Below, in pieces: positions 51,278 to 59,030 of a stretch of DNA of 64,000 nucleotides (positions are counted from its first letter, which is position 1; each line of letters opens with the position of its first letter). A program made the position numbers and the translations under genes. Origin of the DNA: DASVTR01 sp033855775 (lineage in GTDB: Bacteria; Acidobacteriota; Blastocatellia; Pyrinomonadales; Pyrinomonadaceae); contig JAWVFT010000119.1 in assembly GCA_033855775.1 (NCBI GenBank), positions 1 through 64,000 of the forward strand, given 5' to 3'. The notes under the pieces were generated by a model, which made no database searches, had not been told where the DNA came from, and saw nothing but the letters and a program-made list of their open reading frames with translations.

Positions 51278-51278
51278 C

Positions 51279-51824
51279 TCACTTGACTTGCACTTTGACT
51301 TTGAAGGTGTCGCTGCCTTTGTCGCCCGACCACGCGACGTTTTCCTGAACGATGTCGAGTTCGAGAATGTAGTCGCCGGGTTTGGCGGGAGCGTTGACGA
51401 TGAGCGGCAGTTCGATTTCCGCTCCGGGTTGCAGGTCTGCGGGGAGCAGCGCGCGACCATCGTCAACGACGACGGGCTTGCTCTTCGAGTCGAGCCAGTG
51501 ATTGCCGAGCTTGACTTGATACTTGCCGTCGGCATCTCCGGCGGCGGGCCACGCCACGTCGCTGCCGTTCTTGAGCTTGACCTGTATGGTCGCCTGCTGG
51601 CCCGCTGTCATGGTCGCGGGCGCGCTCAAAGCAGTGATGCTCGCCTTGAAGGCTTTGTCGGGCAGCGGCGCTCCCTTCGGAATCGAGGCGGGCTTCGCCT
51701 GCGCGGGCGTTCGATTGTTGGCCGCGCCGGTGTTGCCCGTCTTCGTGTCGTCTGCGCCGCCGCAACCGCCGAGCAGCAGTCCGCTCGCCAGAGCCAGCGC
51801 GGCGATGTGTAGTCTGTTCTTCAT
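51279..51824 (-). CDS. Lipoprotein with an NBR1-type Ig-like domain
   Basis: 181 aa from ATG 51824. Signal peptide ending in lipobox LLGGC, so the mature protein is lipid-anchored at Cys. A disordered Thr/Asn/Ala/Pro linker of about 35 residues leads to a beta-sandwich (ITALSAPATMTAGQQATIQVKLKNGSDVAWPA, then DYILELDIVQENVAWSGDKG) resembling the Ig-like domain found in NBR1 and many bacterial surface proteins. The function is unknown. Confidence 0.8.
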   Translation of the reverse strand: MKNRLHIAALALASGLLLGGCGGADDTKTGNTGAANNRTPAQAKPASIPKGAPLPDKAFKASITALSAPATMTAGQQATIQVKLKNGSDVAWPAAGDADGKYQVKLGNHWLDSKSKPVVVDDGRALLPADLQPGAEIELPLIVNAPAKPGDYILELDIVQENVAWSGDKGSDTFKVKVQVK

Positions 51825-51884
51825 GAGTCGTGTCGCCTTTCGAAGATGATGGCAGCGGGCGTCGCGGTTGCTGCCCGTCAAGCT

Positions 51885-52847
51885 TTACTGCTGCGAAGCG
51901 CGCAGCGTTCTATCGAAAAAATCTATGACGAGACGGTCGTAGGCTTCGCTCTGTTCGCCCGTGGCGAAAGGGAGATTGAAGCCGGTCTGCGGCAAATCGC
52001 TTTTGACTTCGACGTTGTTGCCCGGCGGAAAACATTTGGCGAGAGCGACAGCCGATTCGCGCCAACTGCTTGCGTCATCGCCCGCGAGCAGCAGCGCGCG
52101 GCGATTGTTGAGCGCGGCGGCGCTCTCGCAGGACAAGCGATTATCGTAGTTGCCGAACGAGTAGACGCGCATGCCGCCGCGCACGAGCCATTGCAGGAAA
52201 CCGTTGTCCAGGCCAGTCCTTTCCCTGACGGCCATGCGCAGCAGGTCGTTGGGCGAGGCGGGCGTCGAATCAAGGACGAGAGCGCGCACGCCGTCGTCGC
52301 GCGCCGCCGCACGCAAGGCCGTGTACGCGCCCAACTCCACGCCGTACAGCCCCGCGACTTTCCCGACCAACTCTTTCTGCTGTGGCGTCTTCAGCGTCCG
52401 CAGGTATTCGAGAGCGGCGATGACATCCTCGGCCTCGCGCGCTCCGAACGATGTCCAGCCGTTCGACGGGTCAAGCCCGTGGCCGCGCAGGTCTGGAACA
52501 AGCACCGTGTAGTTGGTCGCTTCGTTGAGCTTGACGCCGAGGTTGAGCAGCCACGAGCGGTCAACATCGTAGCGGTGAAGCAGGACGACCGCGGGCGCGC
52601 CCTCTATGCCGCGCATCAGCCAGCCGCGCGCCTCCGTCCCGTCGTGATTGCGCCACGTTTCGTTCGTCGCCTTGCGTGTCGTCAACTGCGCGAAGCTCTC
52701 CGGCGTAATCAAGTAAGCGCGCCGCGCCGGGTGCGTCACGCTGTAGACAATCCATCCGGCAATGACCACCAACGCCAACGCCGGAACCAGCACGATGGGC
52801 AGCAACCACTTCAGGATTCTTTTTCCGGGTCTTCGTCTCGGCGACAT
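51885..52847 (-). CDS. Membrane-anchored alpha/beta-hydrolase-like protein lacking the nucleophile Ser
   Basis: 320 aa from ATG 52847; the frame runs back to 52937 through repeat-like DNA. An N-terminal transmembrane helix (LLPIVLVPALALVVIAGWIVYSV) anchors an alpha/beta-hydrolase fold: AVVLLHRYDVDRSW, YTVLVPDLRGHGLD, ALVLDSTPAS. The nucleophile elbow reads LYGVELGAYTAL, with Glu where GxSxG enzymes have Ser. Either catalysis is lost or the protein acts as a binding or scaffold pseudo-enzyme. The equivalent acid and base residues cannot be confirmed without alignment. Confidence 0.78.
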   Translation of the reverse strand: MSPRRRPGKRILKWLLPIVLVPALALVVIAGWIVYSVTHPARRAYLITPESFAQLTTRKATNETWRNHDGTEARGWLMRGIEGAPAVVLLHRYDVDRSWLLNLGVKLNEATNYTVLVPDLRGHGLDPSNGWTSFGAREAEDVIAALEYLRTLKTPQQKELVGKVAGLYGVELGAYTALRAAARDDGVRALVLDSTPASPNDLLRMAVRERTGLDNGFLQWLVRGGMRVYSFGNYDNRLSCESAAALNNRRALLLAGDDASSWRESAVALAKCFPPGNNVEVKSDLPQTGFNLPFATGEQSEAYDRLVIDFFDRTLRASQQ

Positions 52848-52857
52848 AAAAACAGCT

Positions 52858-52949
52858 ACGAATGACGTGCGACAAACGACAAGCTCAGATTGCGATAATG
52901 ACGAGCGAAGGATAGCTTGTCTCTCATCACTTGTCACTCGTCAACGACT
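52858..52949. repeat. Degenerate GTGACRA-type repeat region
   Basis: The left part (AATGACG, TGCGACA, AACGACA) and the right part 52919-52949, complementary to GTGACAA/GTGATGA units, resemble a decayed member of the F/G family. It lies between the hydrolase start at 52847 and the mobA stop at 52934, so the right part encodes mobA's last residues. Confidence 0.5.
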
Positions 52950-53524
52950 GCGGCCCTCGCGCGTTCGTAATCCTCCGGCGTGTTGACGTTCATGAAAAAT
53001 AGTTGCGCCGCCGCGAGGTCTGCGAGTTCGCTGTAGGCGACGGCGCGCACACGCGCTCGCTCAAGCAGCAAGCGCGGGCGATGCTCTCCCGCCGCGATCA
53101 ACTCTTCCACATGGCGCAGGCACGCCGCGCGGCGATACAGAGCGCAGAGCGGCTGCGGCCGATTATCGGCTTGCACGGGAATAACGGCGTCGAACTCACG
53201 GCGCAAGCCCGCGAGCCGCACGAACAACTGTCCTGTAACGAAGGGCAAATCGCAGGCGACGACGGCCGCCCATTCGCTGCGACAGGCAACGAGCGCGGCG
53301 TGCAAGCCGCCGAGCGCGCCCCATTCCCTGTGAGCGTCCGGCACGACTTCCCACTCGCCGCTCGCGGCTTGCCCGCCGACGAGACGCACCGTCGCGCTGA
53401 CGGATGAAAGCGCGGCGGCAATCATCTGCGCGAAACTCTGCGCGCCGAGCCGCAAGCGCGCCTTGTCCGTCCCCATCCGGCTGGACTTTCCGCCAACCAG
53501 AATAAAGCCTTCTATCTCAGCCAT
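52934..53524 (-). CDS. mobA: Molybdenum cofactor guanylyltransferase
   Basis: 196 aa. It attaches GMP from GTP to molybdopterin to form the bis-MGD type cofactor. The N-terminal nucleotide-binding loop FILVGGKSSRMGTDKARLRLG matches the GGxSxRMGxDKA signature. Later, VACDLPFVTGQL and an acidic metal site follow. The start is at ATG 53524, 8 bp after the cofG stop, and both share one direction. No other Mo-cofactor genes are in view. A CofC-like role for F420 is less likely because the signature is MobA-like. Confidence 0.88.
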   Translation of the reverse strand: MAEIEGFILVGGKSSRMGTDKARLRLGAQSFAQMIAAALSSVSATVRLVGGQAASGEWEVVPDAHREWGALGGLHAALVACRSEWAAVVACDLPFVTGQLFVRLAGLRREFDAVIPVQADNRPQPLCALYRRAACLRHVEELIAAGEHRPRLLLERARVRAVAYSELADLAAAQLFFMNVNTPEDYERARAAVVDE

Positions 53525-53532
53525 GCATTATC

Positions 53533-54600
53533 TCAAACGTGAAGCTCGCTCTCTTGCTTTGTCGTCGCAGACGGTTCAGTCGCAACGCCTTCATGCGCCT
53601 GCGGCAATCTACGGCGGGCGCGTTCGGTTGCCCGCAGAGTCTCCGCCGAGAGCCAGCGCGCGTCCGTCCATTTTTCATGAACGGCGAGGCGCGCTTGAAG
53701 CGTGAAACGATGCGGAGCGAGCGCGGCTGCGTAGGTCGCGGGCGCGAGCCAACGCTCAGCCGGATTGATGCGGTCGCCGTCCGGCGAGACGCCGCCGAGG
53801 TCGCGCGCTCCGGCTAAGATTAACTCCGCGAAGCGCGGCGCGATGTTGGGCGGAATCTGCACGCACACTTCCGCGGGCAGTATCTCCCGCGCCATCTTTA
53901 CGGTGTCGCGCAACTCCGCAAACGACGGCGGCGCGCATGCGCTCATCTCCGTCTCCGCATGCGGCGTGAAGGGCTGGATAATGACTTCCTGTATGTGGCC
54001 GTAGCTCGCTTGAATTTGTGCTATGGAGCGCAACGTTTCCTCGCGCGCCGTTTCCGCTTCGCCGATGCCGACGAGCAGCCCCGTCGTGAAGGGAACGCGA
54101 GCGAGCCCCGCCGCCACGAGAGTTTGCAGACGACGCGAAGGCTCTTTGTCCGGCGCGCGCGCGTGAGCCGGCTTGTTTCTCAACCCGGCGTCGGTCGTCT
54201 CAAGCATCATTCCCATCGAAGGCACAACCTCACGCAAGGCGCGCAGTTCGTCTTCCGTCATGTTGCCGATGTTGACGTGCGGCAGCAGGTCGCGTTCGAG
54301 CGCGGCGCGCGAGAGATGGATGAGATAAGTGATATAAGAAGAGAAGCCGTGAAGACGGAGCGCGGCGCGAATCGGCCCGGATGTCTCCACGCCCTCGCCG
54401 CTCATGATGAGCAGTTCGGTCGCGCCGGAAGCGTGCGCCCGCTCAATCTCGCCGCACGCAACGTCGGGCGCGAGCAGCCCCGCGTTTGGCCCGACGCGCT
54501 CGACGAAGACGCAATAGCCGCAGGCGTTGCGGCAATAGTGTGTCGGAATCAGCGTCCAACTCGGCGAGTATGTCACGCGATTGCGCGAGGCGTTGTCCAT
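53533..54600 (-). CDS. cofG: 7,8-didemethyl-8-hydroxy-5-deazariboflavin synthase subunit CofG
   Basis: 355 aa from ATG 54600. Radical SAM enzyme: the CRNACGYCVF motif supplies the CxxxCxxC cluster ligands near residue 25. Downstream segments match CofG: LIMSGEGVE, LLPHVNIGNMTEDELRALRE, SMGMMLETTD, VPFTTGLLVGIGE, YGHIQEVIIQPF, VQIPPNIAP and LGGVSPDGDRINP. With CofH it builds the deazaflavin Fo, the core of coenzyme F420. CofH is not in the window. The frame is open to 55041, but the extra N-terminus is not family-like and overlaps the divergent gene. Confidence 0.9.
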   Translation of the reverse strand: MDNASRNRVTYSPSWTLIPTHYCRNACGYCVFVERVGPNAGLLAPDVACGEIERAHASGATELLIMSGEGVETSGPIRAALRLHGFSSYITYLIHLSRAALERDLLPHVNIGNMTEDELRALREVVPSMGMMLETTDAGLRNKPAHARAPDKEPSRRLQTLVAAGLARVPFTTGLLVGIGEAETAREETLRSIAQIQASYGHIQEVIIQPFTPHAETEMSACAPPSFAELRDTVKMAREILPAEVCVQIPPNIAPRFAELILAGARDLGGVSPDGDRINPAERWLAPATYAAALAPHRFTLQARLAVHEKWTDARWLSAETLRATERARRRLPQAHEGVATEPSATTKQESELHV

Positions 54601-54859
54601 CTTGCGGCGCAACTTAACACGCGGCGCTGCGGGCGGCAAGAGAAACGTTTCGCTTGCGGGCGGCATCAAAGGGGCGTTCACAAGAAGCAGCGGTTCGCGG
54701 CGCGACGCGGGCAGCGCGGTCTGGAAATTAAGATGAGCTTGACCGCGATGCAGGCCAAAGTTATAGTCAATCGTGATGGCTCGGCTCCGTTCCCCTGCAA
54801 GCCCGCGCCAGCCATCCGCCGCGGGCGCACCACCGGCATCCAAAGAGAGGTTTTCCTGA

Positions 54860-56767
54860 ATGACCGCCCCACTTTCTAAAATCAATTTAATGAACAAAGC
54901 TTTCGCCCTGGCTTTCACGCTCGCGCTCGCGCTGGCGAGTTTCTGCCTGCCCGTCTCGGCGCAGAAGGCGGACGCCAAAGTCTCGGACGCCAAAGTCTCC
55001 GACCCGCGCCTCTTTCCGCTCGAAGACTTGCGCCCCGGCATGAAGGGAACATCTTGGACTGTCTTCTCCGGCTCGACGCCGGAAGAGTTCGGCGTCGAGA
55101 TACTCGGCGTGCTGCCCGGCTATCCGGCCCCGCGACAGACGGCCATCATCGCGCGCCTGACGGGCAAGAACGTCGAGCGCACGCAGGTCTTCGCAGGCAT
55201 GTCCGGCTCGCCCGTTTACATCGACGGCAAACTGGTCGGAGCCATCGCGTTTAGTTTCCCGTTTGCGAAAGAGCCGATTTGCGGCATCACTCCGATTAAG
55301 CAGATGATTGACATCTTCGAGCGCGGCTCGGAGGGACGCGCCGTGAGGCCGCAGGAGCCGCGCCCCGTCTCGTTTACACAACTGGCCGCGACCGATTGGA
55401 AGCTGAGCTTGCCGAAGCCGGTCGTCACGGGCTCGCCGCTCGTCGCCGCGGTCGCCGCAGGCTCGCCGCTCATCCCGCTGCTCGGCCAGCAGTATCAACC
55501 CATCGCCACGCCGGTCGTCTTCGGCGGCATCAGCCAGGACTCTTTGCAGTTGTTCGCCCCGCAGTTGATGGCGAACGGCTTGTTGCCCGTCTCAGGCGCG
55601 GGCGGCGCGGCGGCCATCACGCCGCTCGCTCCGGCCAACGAAAAGACGCTCGCGCCCGGCACAAGCGTCAGCGTGCAACTCGTGCGCGGCGATTATTCGA
55701 TTGCCGCTTCCGGCACTGTGACGTTCCGCGACGGCAATCGCATTTACGCTTTCGGACACCCGTTCCTCAGTCTCGGCGCAGCCGAAATGCCGATGACGGA
55801 AGCCAGCGTCGTCACCGTCATTCCGAACGCGAACAACTCCTTCAAGCTCTCGGTTCCGGGGCAGATGGTCGGCAGCATCTCGCAAGACCGCGCCACAGGG
55901 ATTTACGGTCAACTCGGACAGGCTCCGAAGATGATTCCCGTGCGCATCAACTTGCACACCAGCCGCGACCGCACCGAAACCTATAACTATGAAGTGGCGA
56001 ACGACGCGTTCCTGACGCCGCTCCTGCTGAACATGACCGTCTATAGCACCATCACTTCGAGCGAGCGCGTGCTCGGCGATTCGACCATCAGCGTGCGCGG
56101 GCAAATCAACGTCGCGGGCCAGCCGCCCGTCGAGATTGACCGTCGCTTCTCCGCGGGCAACGCCCCGATGCTCGCCGCCGGTTCCGTCGCCACGCCGACT
56201 TCGGCTCTTCTGACGAGCGGCTTCGACAACGTTCAACTGAGCGGCGTGACGCTCGACATTACTTCGACCGACACGCGCTACACAGGCACGCTGGAACGCA
56301 TCGCGCTTGACCGCACCGAAGTCCAGCGCGGCGAGAGCGTAGAGGTTCAAGCTTACGTTCGCACCGAATCGGGCAAGCAGTTTGTCCAGCGCATCCCTGT
56401 GCAGATTCCGGCGGACGTGCCGCCCGGCCAACTGCTCGTCTTCGTCGGCGACGGCGGAGCTTTGCAGGAAGGCTCTGCGGCGAAGGCTTTCGTCCCGCAA
56501 GACCTCGGCCAACTCGTTGACGCCATCAACAAGGTGAAGAAGACCGACCGCCTTTACGTCAAGCTGTTTCGCATCACGCCCGGCGCCGTCATCGGCACCA
56601 GCGAGTTGCCGAACTTGCCGCCATCGGTCGTCGCCACCTTGAACAGCGACCGCGCGACCGGCGGCTATACGCCGACCGTCCTCTCGCCCGTTTACGAGAA
56701 GGAACTGCCTCCCGCCGAGTTCGTCATTAACGGCCAGCAACTCCTCGGCATTGACGTGGTGCGTTAG
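54860..56767 (+). CDS. Exported SpoIVB-like (S55) protease-domain protein
   Basis: 635 aa from ATG 54860 (GAGAGG about 10 bp upstream; ATG 54890 is an alternative). The signal peptide LAFTLALALASFCLPVSA is clear. Residues about 45-190 match the SpoIVB peptidase region: DLRPGMKGTSWTVFSG, then the serine motif FAGMSGSPVYIDGKLVGAIAF and GITPIKQM. The C-terminal two thirds are a beta-rich region with IYAFGHPFLSLG (a typical S55 HPF motif) and Ig-like parts. In sporulators SpoIVB signals across membranes; the Gram-negative role is unknown, but such proteins occur in many Acidobacteriota. Confidence 0.85.
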   Translation: MTAPLSKINLMNKAFALAFTLALALASFCLPVSAQKADAKVSDAKVSDPRLFPLEDLRPGMKGTSWTVFSGSTPEEFGVEILGVLPGYPAPRQTAIIARLTGKNVERTQVFAGMSGSPVYIDGKLVGAIAFSFPFAKEPICGITPIKQMIDIFERGSEGRAVRPQEPRPVSFTQLAATDWKLSLPKPVVTGSPLVAAVAAGSPLIPLLGQQYQPIATPVVFGGISQDSLQLFAPQLMANGLLPVSGAGGAAAITPLAPANEKTLAPGTSVSVQLVRGDYSIAASGTVTFRDGNRIYAFGHPFLSLGAAEMPMTEASVVTVIPNANNSFKLSVPGQMVGSISQDRATGIYGQLGQAPKMIPVRINLHTSRDRTETYNYEVANDAFLTPLLLNMTVYSTITSSERVLGDSTISVRGQINVAGQPPVEIDRRFSAGNAPMLAAGSVATPTSALLTSGFDNVQLSGVTLDITSTDTRYTGTLERIALDRTEVQRGESVEVQAYVRTESGKQFVQRIPVQIPADVPPGQLLVFVGDGGALQEGSAAKAFVPQDLGQLVDAINKVKKTDRLYVKLFRITPGAVIGTSELPNLPPSVVATLNSDRATGGYTPTVLSPVYEKELPPAEFVINGQQLLGIDVVR

Positions 56768-56791
56768 TCAAATCAAAGCCAGCAGACATTG

Positions 56792-56833
56792 ATGAGGCGG
56801 GAGACGACGGGCGCGTCTCCCGCCTCATTTTGC
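56792..56833 (+). terminator. Intrinsic terminator after the S55-like gene
   Basis: Perfect 15-bp stem, ATGAGGCGGGAGACG at 56792-56806 and its complement at 56814-56828, with a 7-nt loop and TTTG after it. It lies between convergent genes. Confidence 0.78.
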
Positions 56834-56835
56834 TT

Positions 56836-57474
56836 TCAGGCTTGAGGCTTGATGATGAAGAGATAGCGCTGCTCGGATTCCGGCAGATGGATGGTTGAGA
56901 AAGAGAGCCGCGCGGCCTCGATCCGCTCGCGCAGGGCGGGGCCGCCGAAAAAGAGCAGAGAGCTTGCGGGCGGCGACCAGCGAACGAGTTCGTCAAACTT
57001 CTCCGTGAAGCGCTCAAGCGCGCGGCAGGTGACGGCCTCGACCGCCGGAGCTTCCATCGCTTCAAATCGCTTGTTGACGACAACGGCGTTGCTCTGCGGG
57101 GCGACGCGGCGCAGCGTCTCGCGCAGGAAGATTGACTTTCTCGCATTGGCTTCGATGAGCGTCGCGCGCTGTATGTCTGGCCGCGCAATCAGGCACGGGA
57201 TGACGGGCAAGCCTGAGCCTGAGCCGACATCGGCGATGCTTGCGCCGCCGGGGAGATGTTGCGCGGCGAGCAACGATTCGAGAATGTGTCGCGTCACAAA
57301 CTGCGCGGGCGGGCACGGCGCGACCAGATGAAGACGCGCGTTCCAAAGGTTGAGCTGCTCGTAGTATTCGGAGAGCCGCGCGTTCATGTCCGCGTCGAGC
57401 GGCACGCCGAAGCGCGGCGCGTGGGTTTGCAGCGCTTGCTGAAATTCGTTAGCGTGTGAGAGTGTCGCGTTCAT
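56836..57474 (-). CDS. rsmG: 16S rRNA (guanine527-N7)-methyltransferase
   Basis: 212 aa from ATG 57474, the family-like start (the frame extends to 57543). It transfers methyl from SAM to G527 of 16S rRNA. SAM-binding motif SIADVGSGSGLPVIPCLI, preceded by LNLWNARLHLV and HILESLLAA, and TCRALERFTEK downstream. Divergent from the decarboxylase gene. Inactivation of rsmG gives low-level streptomycin resistance in other bacteria. Confidence 0.95.
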   Translation of the reverse strand: MNATLSHANEFQQALQTHAPRFGVPLDADMNARLSEYYEQLNLWNARLHLVAPCPPAQFVTRHILESLLAAQHLPGGASIADVGSGSGLPVIPCLIARPDIQRATLIEANARKSIFLRETLRRVAPQSNAVVVNKRFEAMEAPAVEAVTCRALERFTEKFDELVRWSPPASSLLFFGGPALRERIEAARLSFSTIHLPESEQRYLFIIKPQA

Positions 57475-57560
57475 CCTTCTCGCGCTCGCGCCTTCTGCCG
57501 GATGCGCCCGCGCACAGGATAACGAAAATTCATCTGGCCGCACAGGACCTGGAACGAAAG

Positions 57561-59030
57561 ATGAGCGAACAACTCGGCGCAGAACACGAACGATTGGGCC
57601 GCGCCGTCACCAAAATCATCGGCGACTACGCGCGCAGCCTTGACGCACGCCGCGTCACTTCCGATGCCACGCCCGCAGACCTTGCGCAACTCTTCGACGA
57701 GCCTTTGCCCTTCGAAGGCAGCGACGCGGATTCGCTGCTCGACAGGTTCGCGCAGGAAGTCGTCCCGCACGCGATGCAGATTCCTAGCCCGCGTTATTAC
57801 GGACTGTTCAATCCGACGCCGCTGCCGCTGGCCGTCTGGGCCGACGCGCTGGCGTCAGCGATAAATCAGAACGGCGCGGCGTGGCGCAATTCTCCCGCGG
57901 CCAGCATCATCGAGGCGCGCGTGCTGCGCTGGCTCTGCGAGTTGATTGGCTACGGCCCCGAAAGTTTCGGGACGTTGACGAGCGGCGGCTCGGAAGCCAA
58001 CCTCGTCGCCTTGAAATGCGCGCGCGACCGCGCGGCCCAAAGAGCGCGTGACGAAGGCTTGCGCGCGGCGGGCCGCGACCTCGTTGTCTATGCTTCCGAG
58101 CAGGCGCACTACTCTCTGGAAAAGAGCGTTGACATCCTCGGCCTCGGTCGCAATGCTTTGCGTAAAGTCTCGACGGACGAACGCTTTCATCTACGCACGG
58201 ACGCGCTGCGCGCAGAGCTTGCGCGCGACATAGAGGCGGGGCGTGTGCCGTGCTGCATCGCGGGCGCGGCGGGCGCGACTTCGACCGGCATCGTTGACCC
58301 GCTCGAAGAGTTGGCAGAGATTGCGCGCGAGCACGATTGCTGGTTTCACGTTGACGCGGCCTACGGCGGCGCGCTCGCTTTTTCGGACAAGCACAGGGCG
58401 CGCTTGCGCGGGATTGAGCGCGCTGACTCCGTGACCATTGACCCGCACAAGTGGATGTTCGTGCCGTTCGCTTGCGGCGCGGTGTTGACCAGAGACGGCG
58501 GGCGCGTCCTGCGCGACGCCTTCGACATCACGCCCGAATATCTCAACGAAGAGCGCGAACGAATGGGCGGGGCCGACGCCGATTACGACTTTTTTCGTTA
58601 CGGCCAACTCGGCACGCGACGCTTCAACGCCCTCAAAATCTGGATGGCCCTCAAGCTGCTCGGCGCGCGCGGCTACGCCGAAATCATCGAGCGACAGATT
58701 GAGTTGACGCGCTATCTCGCCGCGCGCATTGATGAACTGGAAAACTTCTCTCGCGCCGGAGAAGTGGAGACAGCCGTCTGCTGCTTTCGCTTTCTGCCGG
58801 ACGCGGCGCGCGGTTTGGCGGGAGAGCGGCAAGACCAACTACAGCGCGCCTTGCAGCAACGCATCGAAGAGAGCGGCGAAGCGTGGCTCTCGACCACCGT
58901 GCTGCATCATCGTCGCGCCCTGCGCGTCAACATCAATAGCTTCCTGACGACGCGCCGTCATGTTGACGATCTGTTAGAATTGCTGCGACGCGAAAGCGCG
59001 AAGCTGATGGACGAAGGCCAACTGCTATGA
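57561..59030 (+). CDS. PLP-dependent group II amino-acid decarboxylase
   Basis: 489 aa from ATG 57561 (GGAACGAAAG upstream). Fold type I: TLTSGGSEANLVALKCARD binds PLP phosphate, HVDAAYGGAL gives the Asp contacting the pyridine nitrogen, and SVTIDPHKWMFVPFACG carries the Schiff-base Lys. Family includes aromatic-amino-acid, glutamate and diaminobutyrate decarboxylases; PRYYGLFNPTPLPLAVWADALAS is closest to the aromatic/tyrosine-type. The substrate is unresolved. Its stop overlaps the next gene's start (ATGA). Confidence 0.92.
   Translation: MSEQLGAEHERLGRAVTKIIGDYARSLDARRVTSDATPADLAQLFDEPLPFEGSDADSLLDRFAQEVVPHAMQIPSPRYYGLFNPTPLPLAVWADALASAINQNGAAWRNSPAASIIEARVLRWLCELIGYGPESFGTLTSGGSEANLVALKCARDRAAQRARDEGLRAAGRDLVVYASEQAHYSLEKSVDILGLGRNALRKVSTDERFHLRTDALRAELARDIEAGRVPCCIAGAAGATSTGIVDPLEELAEIAREHDCWFHVDAAYGGALAFSDKHRARLRGIERADSVTIDPHKWMFVPFACGAVLTRDGGRVLRDAFDITPEYLNEERERMGGADADYDFFRYGQLGTRRFNALKIWMALKLLGARGYAEIIERQIELTRYLAARIDELENFSRAGEVETAVCCFRFLPDAARGLAGERQDQLQRALQQRIEESGEAWLSTTVLHHRRALRVNINSFLTTRRHVDDLLELLRRESAKLMDEGQLL

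Noticed and set aside
52934..53524. CofC (2-phospholactate guanylyltransferase) for the gene next to cofG
   Set aside because: The N-terminal GGKSSRMGTDKA loop is the MobA signature; CofC proteins do not carry it.
54601..55041. N-terminal extension of CofG
   Set aside because: The residues are not family-like, the frame overlaps the start of the divergent S55-like gene and CofG homologues begin near the chosen ATG at 54600.
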